A stretch of DNA of 64,000 bases from Flavobacterium sp. SLB02 (GCF_009664855.1 NZ_CP045928.1:3699186-3763185); one strand, 5' to 3'; positions 43,083 to 53,010 are shown, counted from the first letter of the stretch. Program-made: numbers and translations. Notes: a model not told the origin generated them from the sequence alone.

Positions 43083-44243
43083 CTATTCGTTCTCCCCAAT
43101 CTTATTCACCATAAAAATCATCAAAATACCCAAAAGCGCCATTACCAAAAACGCAAATTTCATACTTAAATATTCAGAGATAAAACCCACCATTGGCGGG
43201 ACCAATAAAAACCCCAAATAACCAATTGTAGATATAGAAGTTAAGGCAGAACCGCTGCTTAATTTTGATGATCTTCCGGCAATGCTAAATACTAAGGGAA
43301 CGACGCAGGAAACCCCAACGCCAATTAATACATAACCAAAAATCGTGGGATAAATAAAAGGCAACAGAAAACAAATTAAAAATCCTACTGTGATAAAAAT
43401 ACCGCTGTAAAGCAGGATTCGTTTGGTACCAAATTTCATTACGCCATAATCTCCAAACAAACGCCCTAAGGTTACTGCTGTGGCGAAAAATACAAATGCG
43501 GCGCTGGTTAACTTTGGCGAAGCGTGTAATATATTTTCAAAATAAATACCACTCCAATCGTACATTGTATTCTCGCAGGCCATAGAAACAAAACAAATGA
43601 TGGCAAACTTGATCAGGTTTTTTTCTGGCATCGAAAAGAATTTCTTTTTTACCGGTACCGGCTCATTATGAATACTTAGCGGATAAAAACAAGCCGTAAG
43701 AGCCATCATAAAAACACTTACTCCTAGTAAATGATGCGCTGGCGCAATATGCCTTGATACCATTACATAGCCTAAACCTGCGCCTGAAAAAACCGCAATA
43801 CTCCAAACAGCATGAAAACGGGTTATAATCGATTGTTTATATAATTTTTGAACCTCAAGCGATTGTGCATTAATAGACAAATTGAAAATATTACGCGAAG
43901 CTCCAAAAATTAAAAGTATGATGACCAACTGCCATACAAAACCCGCCAAACCCGGCAGAGCGAGTACAATATTAAACATCACCGCTCCAAGCAACATGAT
44001 ATAACGACTGCTGTATTTATTTAATAATTTTCCTGTAAAAGGCATGGTTAGCATTAAACCAATGGGGAAAGCGAATAAAACAGTCCCGAATTCAGCTTCG
44101 GATAAATTGAGCTGCGCTTTTATATGTGGGATTCGGGAAACCCAGGAAGAATATCCAAATCCGGAAAGGAAAAAAAATACAGTATTGGCTATTCTAAATC
44201 CTCTGGGCGTATTTTGAATTTTTTTAAAGAAAGGTAAAATCAT
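43083..44243 (-). CDS. MFS transporter
   Basis: A 386-residue major facilitator with about 12 membrane segments. The loop after segments 2-3 has TMPFTGKLLNKYSSRYIML, the usual GxxxDRxxxRxx-type region in a variant form, and LFGDYGVMKFGTKRILLYSG repeats it in the second half. The opening RGFRIANTVFFFLSGFGYSS and GVGVSCVVPLVFSIAGRSSK resemble the fucose/YfkF-like and general exporter groups. The substrate is not readable. It diverges from the TonB receptor gene at 44501, whose promoter carries the putative operator, but it has no visible operator of its own. Confidence 0.9.
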   Translation of the reverse strand: MILPFFKKIQNTPRGFRIANTVFFFLSGFGYSSWVSRIPHIKAQLNLSEAEFGTVLFAFPIGLMLTMPFTGKLLNKYSSRYIMLLGAVMFNIVLALPGLAGFVWQLVIILLIFGASRNIFNLSINAQSLEVQKLYKQSIITRFHAVWSIAVFSGAGLGYVMVSRHIAPAHHLLGVSVFMMALTACFYPLSIHNEPVPVKKKFFSMPEKNLIKFAIICFVSMACENTMYDWSGIYFENILHASPKLTSAAFVFFATAVTLGRLFGDYGVMKFGTKRILLYSGIFITVGFLICFLLPFIYPTIFGYVLIGVGVSCVVPLVFSIAGRSSKLSSGSALTSISTIGYLGFLLVPPMVGFISEYLSMKFAFLVMALLGILMIFMVNKIGENE

Positions 44244-44412
44244 GAAGCAATTTTTCAGACTGCAAAATTAAGTCATTTGAAGTGTAACTTCTACCCTTTC
44301 CAGATTTTTTTAAAAAGTGAGAAATTTAAGTCAATTAATCCTTTTATCTCAATTTTTTAAAAAAAGTTTACCAAAATATAACAAAAAGTACATTAAATCA
44401 AGCGTAATAATA

Positions 44413-44469
44413 TTTGTTAAGGAAATATTAATTTTTACATTTGCGCTGTTTTTATTCATTCTAAATAAA
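44413..44469 (+). promoter_or_regulatory. Promoter with operator of TonB receptor 1
   Basis: -33 TTTG (44413-44416), 19 bp, -7 TACATTTG (44436-44443), then TTTTATTCATTCTAAATAAA at 44450-44469. The last motif recurs with one difference (19 of 20) at 50503-50522 and with 17 of 20 matches at 49462-49481. Its position just after the -7 element fits repression of metal-uptake genes. The regulator is not identified. Confidence 0.65.
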
Positions 44470-44500
44470 AACAAAAACCTTAACCAAATTTAATTTAAAA

Positions 44501-46822
44501 ATGAAATATACTACTGTGAAAACCTATCGTTTTCTATTCACAATCAGTTTACTATTCTCGGTTTTTTGTTCATTTGCACAACAAAATTTCGGAAAAATAA
44601 AAGGCACTATAACAACCTCTGACGGCGACGCGGCTGCCGGTGTAAATATTATTCTAAAAAGCTCCAAATATGGTACAACTACCAATGATGACGGAACTTT
44701 TGAACTAAACAGAGTAAGAGCAAATACTTATACGCTACAAATATCTTTAACCGGTTACGAAACTACTCAACAGGAAGTTATTGTAGCAGAAAGTGAAACT
44801 TCGACAATAACCCTGCAATTAAAAGTTTCGAACAAAGAATTGCACGAAGTTGTTGTAAACGGCAAGAAAAGCATCTTATCTAAAAAAACAGATTATGTGG
44901 CAAGAATGCCTCTGAAAAATCTGGAAAATCCTCAGGTTTACAGCGTGATTCAGAAAGAACTTTTGCAGGAACAAATTGCTGTAGATATTAGAAGCGCAGT
45001 TATAAATGCACCTGGTGTAACCACAAAAATTTATCCATCAGGCGGACTTGAAATTTCTTTCAGAGGATTTAGCACTGGGGTTAATGCCCGAAACGGAATG
45101 GAAAACATGACGGGCCGAAGCTCTATTTCGATTGACAATGCAGAACGTATCGAAGTGCTAAAAGGGCCATCAGGAACTTTATTCGGATCGTCAGTATCGT
45201 CTTTTGGAGGGGTTGTCAATTTAGTGACAAAAAAACCTTTTGAAGGTAAAAAAACAGAAGTATCTTATACGGGAGGAAGTTTTGGATTAAATCGACTTAC
45301 CCTTGATATTAATACTGCATTAACACCGGATAATAAAGTATTGTTTCGATTAAATACTTCGGTAAATACTGAAAAAAGCTTCTTAGACTATGGTTTTAAT
45401 AAAACATTCCTCATTGCGCCAAGTCTTATTTACAAAGCAACGGATAAATTAACCTTAAGTATTGATACTGAGATCTACAATGTAAACAACACACGTCCTA
45501 CTTACGGGCGTTCGTATGCGCCGGGAATTACAAACCCAACAGATCTTAAAATAGACTACAGAAAAAGTTTATTTCATGATGATCTTGATGCCAAAACCTC
45601 ATCTTCAAAAGTTTTTGTTCAGGCAGAATATCAATTGGCAGAAAACTGGAAATCTACGACACTTTACTCTTTTATAGACGAAAATGTCGATCGTAGTTAT
45701 CAATATTACACGAAATGGAGTTCGCCAACAGAAGTACAAAGAAGTGTATCTCGTTTTGGACCAATATCGAATCAGTTTACCAATATACAAGAAAACATTA
45801 ATGGTCAGTTTTCTACCGGAAGCATCAAACATAAACTATTATTAGGTGTAAATTACAGATTTTCAAAAGGTACTTTTAATTATGGTGCAACACCGGTTCT
45901 GGACACTATTGATGTAACAAAACCTTTTGCGCCTATTCGAAAAAAACAAGCTGATGCCGCTCTGTCTCAACTGACATGGCCTGTTGCGGACGAGCAAATA
46001 TTTAGTGTTTATGCCTCAGATGTGATCAGTTTTACAGATCGTTTATCGGCCATGTTGAGTCTTCGTCTGGACAACTTCGTTCAGAAAAAGCTTGTAGATG
46101 TCGAAGGATATAACCAAACTGCTTTATCGCCAAAATTAGGTTTGGTTTATGAAGTGGTTAAGGATCAGGTTTCTTTATTTGGAAATTACATGAATGGTTT
46201 TCAAAATTCGGGTCCGGTAAATCAGCCAGACGGAAGCTTGCTAATCTTAAAACCTGTTTATGCCAACCAATACGAAGCAGGAGTAAAAGTAGAAGCATTC
46301 AATAAAAAATTTAGCACTACACTAAGTTATTACAATATTACTATTGATAATGCTACAAGAACAACGCCTGACGGATTTAGTATTCAGGATGGTAAACAAG
46401 TCAGTAAAGGTCTGGATTTCGAATTTATTGCAAATCCTATCGAAGGTTTAAACGCCGTGATTGGTTATGCTTATAACGATAATCGTATCATAAAATCATC
46501 AGATGCTGCTATCGAAGGAAACAAAGCCAGTAGTGCTCCGGAGAATGTCGTTAACTTTTGGTTGTCTTATAAATTTCAAAACAAACTAAAAGATTTAGGC
46601 TTTGGTTTTGGAGGAAATTATGTAGACAAACAATATAAATTTGAAGATGAAAGTTTTTATGCTCCATCGTACATGATTTATAATGCAACTGTATTTTATG
46701 ATCAGCCAAGATGGAGACTTGGTGTAAAATTCAACAACATCGGTAATAAAGAATACTGGGATTCATACGGAATGGCTCAGACTCTGTCAAACATATTAGT
46801 AAACTTAACCTTGAAGTTTTAA
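44501..46822 (+). CDS. TonB-dependent siderophore-type receptor 1 (with carboxypeptidase-like domain)
   Basis: A 773-residue outer-membrane transporter. The signal peptide is followed by a carboxypeptidase regulatory-like domain (about 28-120, GKIKGTITTSDGDAAAGVNI), a plug (about 125-255, with MPLKNLENPQVYSVIQKELL and ERIEVLKGPSGTLFGSSVSS) and a 22-strand barrel ending LVNLTLKF. The PQVYSVI and EVLKGPSG segments mark the FhuA/FhuE-like siderophore receptor group. It takes up an iron chelate with TonB energy. The second receptor starts 105 bp later and shares the N-terminal domain, so the two are diverged paralogues. A putative operator overlaps the promoter. Confidence 0.92.
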   Translation: MKYTTVKTYRFLFTISLLFSVFCSFAQQNFGKIKGTITTSDGDAAAGVNIILKSSKYGTTTNDDGTFELNRVRANTYTLQISLTGYETTQQEVIVAESETSTITLQLKVSNKELHEVVVNGKKSILSKKTDYVARMPLKNLENPQVYSVIQKELLQEQIAVDIRSAVINAPGVTTKIYPSGGLEISFRGFSTGVNARNGMENMTGRSSISIDNAERIEVLKGPSGTLFGSSVSSFGGVVNLVTKKPFEGKKTEVSYTGGSFGLNRLTLDINTALTPDNKVLFRLNTSVNTEKSFLDYGFNKTFLIAPSLIYKATDKLTLSIDTEIYNVNNTRPTYGRSYAPGITNPTDLKIDYRKSLFHDDLDAKTSSSKVFVQAEYQLAENWKSTTLYSFIDENVDRSYQYYTKWSSPTEVQRSVSRFGPISNQFTNIQENINGQFSTGSIKHKLLLGVNYRFSKGTFNYGATPVLDTIDVTKPFAPIRKKQADAALSQLTWPVADEQIFSVYASDVISFTDRLSAMLSLRLDNFVQKKLVDVEGYNQTALSPKLGLVYEVVKDQVSLFGNYMNGFQNSGPVNQPDGSLLILKPVYANQYEAGVKVEAFNKKFSTTLSYYNITIDNATRTTPDGFSIQDGKQVSKGLDFEFIANPIEGLNAVIGYAYNDNRIIKSSDAAIEGNKASSAPENVVNFWLSYKFQNKLKDLGFGFGGNYVDKQYKFEDESFYAPSYMIYNATVFYDQPRWRLGVKFNNIGNKEYWDSYGMAQTLSNILVNLTLKF

Positions 46823-46832
46823 AAACTCTATC

Positions 46833-46863
46833 AAAAGCATCTCTATCCCGAGGTGCTTTTTAA
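46833..46863 (+). terminator. Terminator or attenuator between the two TonB receptor genes
   Basis: Arms AAAAGCATCT and AGGTGCTTTT pair with one G-U and are followed by a short T-stretch (TTTTAATTGG). It may reduce read-through from receptor 1 into receptor 2. Confidence 0.6.
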
Positions 46864-46927
46864 TTGGGAGTATTTCAAAAAACTCTTTTCGCATATAAAT
46901 AGGAGCAAATTAACTAAACCAAAAAAA

Positions 46928-49357
46928 ATGAAATATCTTAATTTACGCATTCAGCATTTCACTTTTGCATTATGTTTTTTTTTATTGGTCACAAACACTA
47001 TGTTGGCCCAACAAAACACAGGAAAAATTAAAGGAACTATAACGACCTCAGACGGCGAACTGGCAGTTGGAGTAAACATTATCCTTAAAAGTTCAAAATA
47101 CGGTACTATCACAAATGAAGATGGTGCTTTTGAGTTTAATCGTGTAAAAGCCAATACTTACACCTTGCAGGTTTCCTTAACCGGTTACGAAACACTAAAG
47201 CAGGAAGTAAACGTGGCTATCAATGAAACCACAACTCTTGATTTGCAATTGAAGGTTTCTAATAAGCAATTAAAAGAAGTTATCATTACTGCAAACAGAG
47301 GAAAAGCATTCCCGAAACAAAGTGTTTATGTTTCTAAAATGCCATTGAAAAATGTTGAAAATCCTCAGGTTTACAATATCGTATCCTCTGAATTGATCAA
47401 AGAACAAGCCATTACCAATTATGAAGATGCCTTAAAAAACGTACCCGGAATTCAAAAATTATGGGAATCGACAGGACGTGGCGGCGACGGCGGATCCTAC
47501 TATACATTGCGTGGTTTTGAAGTTCAGGCCAATATCGTAAACGGATTACCTGGTTTAACAAACGGAAGTTTAGACCCTGCAAATGTAGAACGTATTGAAG
47601 TAATCAAAGGACCTTCAGGAACTTTATTCGGGAGCAGTTTAGTGAGTTACGGCGGACTTATTAATACCGTTCCCAAAAAGCCATATAGCGGTTTTGGTGG
47701 CGAAATCTCCTATATCACAGGAAGTTTTGGTTTAAACAGGGTTACTGCAGATGTAAATACATCGCTGGACGATGCAGATAATATCGCTTTTAGAATTAAT
47801 GCGGCATATCAAACAGAAAATAGTTTTCAGGACGCAGGTTTTCGTACTTCGCTCTTTGTAGCACCTTCCCTTTCTTATAAAGTAAACGATAAACTTTCTT
47901 TTATAATTAATACTGAATTTATGCAGGAAGAAAAAACAACTCCATCGATGTTGTTTTTAGGAAGAGATGCTCCTTTGCAATACGCCAACTTAGCTGAACT
48001 AAATTACAACACAAAGTTGTCTTTTTATAGTAATGATTTGTCCATGAAGAATCCCAGATTTAATTTGCAAGGTCAAATGACATATAAAATTTCAGATCAA
48101 TGGACTTCGCAAACGGTATTATCAAGAAGTTCTTCTAAATCAAGTGGGTACTACTCGTATATTTATGATAATGAAGACGGAAATAAGGATTTTGCTCTAT
48201 GGATTACAAAAGAGCAATCTCAAACAATTGTAACGGATATCCAACAAAATTTTATTGGTGATTTCAAAATCGGGACAATGCGTAATCGTCTGGTTGTAGG
48301 TCTTGACTACTTTGAAAGAAATGTAATGTATGGAGGTTCAGGTTATGGTAAATTATATAATCTTACGGCTCAGGGCGAAGTGAGACAATTAGATCCTGAT
48401 GCACCTAATTATCTTACTCAGACATCTGTAGATAAACTTCTTGCCAATAAACCTGCCGGAAATTACCAGCCGAAAGATGCAACTTATAGTGCTTATGCTT
48501 CAGATGTACTTAATATTACCCCACAATTCTTAGCAATGGCAAGTTTGAGAGTAGATTATTTTGATACCCAAGGAAATATCAATAATGACGATGATGACTA
48601 TACACAAACTGCATTCTCACCAAAATTTGGCTTGCTGTATCAGCCCATAAAGGATAAACTGGCTGTATTTGCTAATTATATGAATGGTTTCAGAAATGTG
48701 GCTCCTGCACTGAATTACGATCCCGATGGTGTTTTATTAGGATCACAAACCTTTGAGCCTGAACATGCCAATCAATTAGAATTTGGAGTAAAAGCAGATC
48801 TTTTTACAGATAAATTAAATGCAACTGTAAGTTATTATGATATTAATGTTGCCAATTTAGTAACAAGCGGTCAAACGTTCAGCTCTCAAGGAGGTGAAGC
48901 CAGAAGCAAAGGTTTTGAATTTGACCTTAATGCTTCACCAATAAAAGGATTAAGCATTATTGCCGGATACAGTTATAACGACAGTAAAATTACAAAAGGA
49001 GATGTTGGCAATGTTTGGCTTGAGCAAGGAAAAAGACCTTTCTGGTCCGGTCCAAAAAACTTAGCAAACCTATGGGCAACGTACAAATTTGATGAAGGTA
49101 CTTTAGAAAACTTCGGGATTGGATTTGGAGGAAATTACGCCAGCGAAAATGCTATTTTAGACGGTGCTGTAACGGGAAAATTTGTTTTGCCTGCTTATAC
49201 TGTTATTAACGGTTCGGTTTTTTATAATTCAAATAAATTCCGCGTAAGCTTAAATATCAATAACATTACCAATAAAGATTATTTTAATGGTGGATGGTCG
49301 ACATTGAATCCGCAAAAACCAAGAAATCTTGTAGCAAGTTTTGCTTATAAATTTTAA
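46928..49357 (+). CDS. TonB-dependent siderophore-type receptor 2
   Basis: 809 residues from the ATG at 46928. The longer frame starts with GTG at 46853 and would place 25 odd residues before the signal peptide. Order: signal peptide (FALCFFLLVTNTMLAQ), carboxypeptidase-like domain almost identical in layout to receptor 1 (GKIKGTITTSDGELAVGVNI), plug with MPLKNVENPQVYNIVSSELI and ERIEVIKGPSGTLFGSSLVS, then the barrel ending LVASFAYKF. No separate operator-like motif lies upstream, so it is probably read through from receptor 1 or expressed from a promoter in the 105-bp spacer. It may recognise a different chelate, because the barrel sequences differ much more than the N-terminal domain. Confidence 0.92.
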   Translation: MKYLNLRIQHFTFALCFFLLVTNTMLAQQNTGKIKGTITTSDGELAVGVNIILKSSKYGTITNEDGAFEFNRVKANTYTLQVSLTGYETLKQEVNVAINETTTLDLQLKVSNKQLKEVIITANRGKAFPKQSVYVSKMPLKNVENPQVYNIVSSELIKEQAITNYEDALKNVPGIQKLWESTGRGGDGGSYYTLRGFEVQANIVNGLPGLTNGSLDPANVERIEVIKGPSGTLFGSSLVSYGGLINTVPKKPYSGFGGEISYITGSFGLNRVTADVNTSLDDADNIAFRINAAYQTENSFQDAGFRTSLFVAPSLSYKVNDKLSFIINTEFMQEEKTTPSMLFLGRDAPLQYANLAELNYNTKLSFYSNDLSMKNPRFNLQGQMTYKISDQWTSQTVLSRSSSKSSGYYSYIYDNEDGNKDFALWITKEQSQTIVTDIQQNFIGDFKIGTMRNRLVVGLDYFERNVMYGGSGYGKLYNLTAQGEVRQLDPDAPNYLTQTSVDKLLANKPAGNYQPKDATYSAYASDVLNITPQFLAMASLRVDYFDTQGNINNDDDDYTQTAFSPKFGLLYQPIKDKLAVFANYMNGFRNVAPALNYDPDGVLLGSQTFEPEHANQLEFGVKADLFTDKLNATVSYYDINVANLVTSGQTFSSQGGEARSKGFEFDLNASPIKGLSIIAGYSYNDSKITKGDVGNVWLEQGKRPFWSGPKNLANLWATYKFDEGTLENFGIGFGGNYASENAILDGAVTGKFVLPAYTVINGSVFYNSNKFRVSLNINNITNKDYFNGGWSTLNPQKPRNLVASFAYKF

Positions 49358-49376
49358 TAACAACATAATCTCAAAA

Positions 49377-49408
49377 GGAACTAATCTTAAAAATTAGTTC
49401 CCTTATTT
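49377..49408 (+). terminator. Terminator after TonB receptor 2
   Basis: Perfect arms GGAACTAAT and ATTAGTTCC are followed by CCTTATTTTT. Confidence 0.8.
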
Positions 49409-49461
49409 TTATCCATACATTCAAATTATTGCAATTTAAAAGTCTTTTTGTTGAGTTTTAT

Positions 49462-49492
49462 TTTTAATTATTCTAAATAAGACTTAAGTTTG
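49462..49492 (+). promoter_or_regulatory. Promoter with operator of the DUF4198 gene
   Basis: TTTTAATTATTCTAAATAAG (49462-49481) shares 17 of 20 bases with the motif at 44450. It is followed by -7 TAAGTTTG (49485-49492), so here the motif lies upstream of the -7 instead of downstream. Confidence 0.55.
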
Positions 49493-49530
49493 TAAAAAAT
49501 ATTAATACTAATAAATTTAAACTTCATCTT

Positions 49531-50256
49531 ATGAAATCTAAAACTTTAAAATCAATAGCATTTGTACTATTTATGTTAGTTGCAAGTCCGCAATTATTTG
49601 CTCACGCTCTTTGGATCGAAACTAAATCAACCGGTACAAAAGGAAAAGCTCAGGAAATTTCAGTTTATTTTGGAGAATTTTCAGATAACGACATCACAAA
49701 AGCAGACAAATGGTTTTCTGATTTAAAAGATTTTACTTTAGTTTTGGTTTCTCCTTCAAAAAAAGAAACAAAACTTACTTCTAAAGCTTTAGATAATAAA
49801 TACCAGGCCTTTTTTACTCCTGATGAAGATGGGGTTTATACTATTGTAATGCACCACAAAGTAAAAGATGTGTACGGAACTATGGTTTTAGATTACAACT
49901 CAAGTGCTACGGTAGTAGTAGGAAATAAAGCCGCAGGAAATACTATTGCATCAAACACGAATAAAATTGCCGTATTCTCAGAAAATGCAGATGTTGCAAA
50001 AAAAGATACCAAAATTACTGGAGTTGCTTCTTATGACGGCGCTATGGCAAAAGAAACAAAAATTAAAGTAATTGCTCCAAATGGATGGGAAAAAGAATTA
50101 TGGACAAACGATAAAGGTGAATTCTCTTTTACACCAATCTGGTCTGGAAACTATATGGTAGAATATGCTCACACTGAAAAAGCTTCTGGCGATCATAATG
50201 GTAAAAAATATGATGAAATCTGGAAAATGGCTACTTATCAAATCTCGGTTAAATAA
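49531..50256 (+). CDS. DUF4198 domain-containing periplasmic protein
   Basis: A 241-residue exported protein with a signal peptide ending QLFAHA. Two beta-sandwich parts follow: AHALWIETKSTGTKGKAQEI and FFTPDEDGVYTIVMHHKVKD, then a second part with GVASYDGAMAKETKIKVIAP and FSFTPIWSGNYMVEYAHTEK. The DUF4198 family is found next to metal and siderophore uptake genes and is often described as a possible nickel or metal transport component, without experimental proof. A conserved AHALW start may bind metal through the N-terminal His after cleavage. Its promoter shares a motif with receptors 1 and 3, which fits iron or metal control. Confidence 0.85.
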   Translation: MKSKTLKSIAFVLFMLVASPQLFAHALWIETKSTGTKGKAQEISVYFGEFSDNDITKADKWFSDLKDFTLVLVSPSKKETKLTSKALDNKYQAFFTPDEDGVYTIVMHHKVKDVYGTMVLDYNSSATVVVGNKAAGNTIASNTNKIAVFSENADVAKKDTKITGVASYDGAMAKETKIKVIAPNGWEKELWTNDKGEFSFTPIWSGNYMVEYAHTEKASGDHNGKKYDEIWKMATYQISVK

Positions 50257-50286
50257 GTAATTCTTTCCTAAGTCTTAAATACAATT

Positions 50287-50317
50287 AACCTTGTTCTTTT
50301 GAGCAAGGTTTTTTTAT
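50287..50317 (+). terminator. Terminator after the DUF4198 gene
   Basis: Arms AACCTTGTTC and GAGCAAGGTT with a TTTT loop are followed by seven T. Confidence 0.85.
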
Positions 50318-50459
50318 GCCTGATAATTATTACAACAGAAATATCTTAAGCATAAATAGGTACTTTATGTATAAATAATTAAATCCAACAAAGCAAAATC
50401 TTAAGCAAATATTAAGACAAAACTAATCAAGTTTTAAGTAAGAAAATCTATCAATAAAT

Positions 50460-50522
50460 TTTGTTAAAACATCTAACTGCGCTTATATTTGCAAAAACTT
50501 ATTTTTATTCAATCTAAATAAA
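50460..50522 (+). promoter_or_regulatory. Promoter with operator of TonB receptor 3
   Basis: -33 TTTG (50460-50463), 20 bp, -7 TATATTTG (50484-50491), then TTTTATTCAATCTAAATAAA at 50503-50522, ending 4 bp before the ATG. The 20-mer differs from the one at 44450 at one position. Confidence 0.68.
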
Positions 50523-50526
50523 TACC

Positions 50527-52806
50527 ATGAGATATAATTTACTACTCGTTTTATCTTTTATAAGCATTGCTACTTATAGTCAGGACTATGCAAAGGCAGA
50601 AAATACCTCAACAGCAAATGATACTGTAAAAAACAAAAAGGGAGAAATTCTAAATGAAGTAATCGTTACCAAAAATAAAGAACCAAAACCTGTTACTGCT
50701 GTTCGTTCTGGTTTAAAACCAATGGATAATCCACAAACGATACAAGTTATTGGTTCAGAGATTATCCAACAACAGCAAGCAATAAGATTGAGCGAAGTTC
50801 TTAAAAATGCTAACGGAGTTTATGTAAGCTCAGCACGTGGTGGTGCTCAGGAATCTTTTTTCTCAAGAGGTTACGATATGTCGGCTAATAATATGCTTAA
50901 AAACGGATTTCGTTACAACGCAGGATCTATTCCTGATATTTCTGGTTTAGAGAAAGTAGAATTTCTTAAAGGTAGTAGCGCTTTATTATTTGGTAACGTT
51001 GCACCTGGAGGAATCGTAAATTTAGTAACCAAAACTCCATTATTCAAAAGCGGTGGTGAGGTGGCCATGCAAATGGGAAGTAACGCTTTTTATAAACCAT
51101 CGATAGATTTTTATGGTCCTCTAAGCAAATCAATCGCTTTTAGAATCAATGGTTCTTACGAAAACTCTGAGAGCTTTAGAGATGTTGTAAAAAACGAACG
51201 TGTATATATTAATCCATCTTTACTTTTTATTATCGATCCTAAAACTCAAATTACAGTACAAGGTGATTATTTAAGTGCAGACTGGACTCCTGATTTTGGA
51301 ACCGGAATTATAGGAAAACAAATTTTAGACTTACCTCGTAATGCATTTTACGGATCACTTTGGTCAAACGGAAATACTAAATCTGCCAGTGCATCTGCAT
51401 TAGTAAATCATGATTTTAACAAAAACTGGAAATTAAATTTTAATACCTCTTTTCAAACCTATAATAGAGGAAGTTATTCTACCGCACAATTATCAGGATT
51501 AGAAACTTATGCAACTCCGGGTGATTGGAATAGAGGTTTAACTAAGAATAAAAACTTAGAACAAATATTAGGAGACCAATTAAGTTTGCAAGGAAACTTT
51601 AATACCGGATCTGTAAAACATCAAATTTTTACAGGTGTAGATTGGGAAAATTCATTTGTAACAGCTTATACTTTTACATTTAATGAAAAATACGTTCAAA
51701 CAGGTGTAAAAGACGGAAAACCAGTTTACGGGCCAACACTTTATGATAGTATAAATTTATTCACTTTTGATCCTAGTAATCAAAGAATGGATATCCCAAC
51801 TACAGACAGAGCTACTCAAATTGCAAAAACAGATACAAATCGTTTTGGGGTTTACTTTCAGGATTTTATATCAATTACAGATAAATTCAAGGTATTAGCC
51901 GGTGTTCGTTGGTCTTGGCAAGAAGCAGAAGTTACTACATACAAAGAAACTTTTGCTGGCGGAAAACAAACTGTAGCTCCAGAAAATGCAGTTCCAACTG
52001 TTACTCCAAAACGTTTAGATAATGCATTTTCTCCAAAAGCAGGATTAGTTTACCAACCAACAAAAGATATTTCGATTTTTGGAAGTTATTCTAACTCTTT
52101 TACCCCAAATACAGGAACAACTGTAAATTTACAACCTCTTAAACCTTCTATTATCGACCAATATGAAGCTGGAGTAAAAACTCAGTGGCTAAAAGGATTA
52201 TTAAGCACAAACGTTACAGTTTATCAAATCACCAACAGTAATTTGGCACAAATGGCTCCATTTAAAGCTGACGGAAGTGATAATTTAGAAACAAGCATTA
52301 AGGTATTAAGCGGAGAAACTAAAAGTAAAGGTGTAGAAATTGACGTTATAGCACAACCGGTTGAAGGTTTAAATATTATTGCAGGTTATAGCTACAATGA
52401 TATGCGTTACACCAAAACTTCAGGCTTAAATGGAAGTTTTATCGAAGGAGAACGTGTGGCAAGAACACCATTAAACACGGCTAATTTAAGTTTCTTTTAC
52501 ACTTTACCAGAAGGTTTATTCAAAGGTGTTTCTATTGGAGCCATAGGAAATTATATTGGAGATAGAATTGGTGGATGGAACAATCAATACGATTCTACAA
52601 AACCAGACGGAATCTGGGACAGAGAAATTCCTTTAAAAGGATATACAACAATTGATGTATCAGCAGGATATAGCTGGAGAAAATTTTCAATTTTATGTAG
52701 ATTATCAAACATTACAAACGAATTGAATTATACCGTTCACGAAAATTACAGCGTGAATCCTATAGCGCCTCGTCAAATTATGACAAGCCTTAGATACAAG
52801 TTCTAA
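50527..52806 (+). CDS. TonB-dependent siderophore receptor 3
   Basis: A 759-residue outer-membrane receptor. It has signal peptide MRYNLLLVLSFISIATYSQ, then a short linker instead of the carboxypeptidase-like domain of receptors 1 and 2. The plug (about 55-180) has MDNPQTIQVIGSEIIQQQQA and GLEKVEFLKGSSALLFGNVA, and the barrel ends IMTSLRYKF. The lack of the N-terminal carboxypeptidase domain and different plug residues show it is a separate lineage. Its putative operator is almost the same as that of receptor 1, so the two may answer to the same regulator. It is likely involved in ferric siderophore uptake, with the ligand unknown. Confidence 0.92.
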   Translation: MRYNLLLVLSFISIATYSQDYAKAENTSTANDTVKNKKGEILNEVIVTKNKEPKPVTAVRSGLKPMDNPQTIQVIGSEIIQQQQAIRLSEVLKNANGVYVSSARGGAQESFFSRGYDMSANNMLKNGFRYNAGSIPDISGLEKVEFLKGSSALLFGNVAPGGIVNLVTKTPLFKSGGEVAMQMGSNAFYKPSIDFYGPLSKSIAFRINGSYENSESFRDVVKNERVYINPSLLFIIDPKTQITVQGDYLSADWTPDFGTGIIGKQILDLPRNAFYGSLWSNGNTKSASASALVNHDFNKNWKLNFNTSFQTYNRGSYSTAQLSGLETYATPGDWNRGLTKNKNLEQILGDQLSLQGNFNTGSVKHQIFTGVDWENSFVTAYTFTFNEKYVQTGVKDGKPVYGPTLYDSINLFTFDPSNQRMDIPTTDRATQIAKTDTNRFGVYFQDFISITDKFKVLAGVRWSWQEAEVTTYKETFAGGKQTVAPENAVPTVTPKRLDNAFSPKAGLVYQPTKDISIFGSYSNSFTPNTGTTVNLQPLKPSIIDQYEAGVKTQWLKGLLSTNVTVYQITNSNLAQMAPFKADGSDNLETSIKVLSGETKSKGVEIDVIAQPVEGLNIIAGYSYNDMRYTKTSGLNGSFIEGERVARTPLNTANLSFFYTLPEGLFKGVSIGAIGNYIGDRIGGWNNQYDSTKPDGIWDREIPLKGYTTIDVSAGYSWRKFSILCRLSNITNELNYTVHENYSVNPIAPRQIMTSLRYKF

Positions 52807-52896
52807 AAATTTGAATTAGATTTTTATCTTCCAAAGCTTTTTCTGGATTTTCATTTTTTGAAAAACAGAAGAAGTTTTTGGTTTTTAAACAAATAC

Positions 52897-52930
52897 AAAG
52901 CCTCATTTAGTCCTAAATGAGGCTTTTGGA
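52897..52930 (+). terminator. Terminator after TonB receptor 3
   Basis: Perfect 14-bp arms AAAGCCTCATTTAG and CTAAATGAGGCTTT, then a short T-run. Confidence 0.85.
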
Positions 52931-53010
52931 TTAGATCAAAGAAAGTGTTCTAATTGTATTACTTTTGCCCTGCAGATACTTTCTATCTCATTAAAATAAA
53001 AATTCTACAT

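Noticed and set aside
49531..50256. DUF4198 protein as a proven nickel transporter component
   Set aside because: The family name is only suggestive. There is no permease or ATPase gene nearby and the neighbours point to iron chelates instead.
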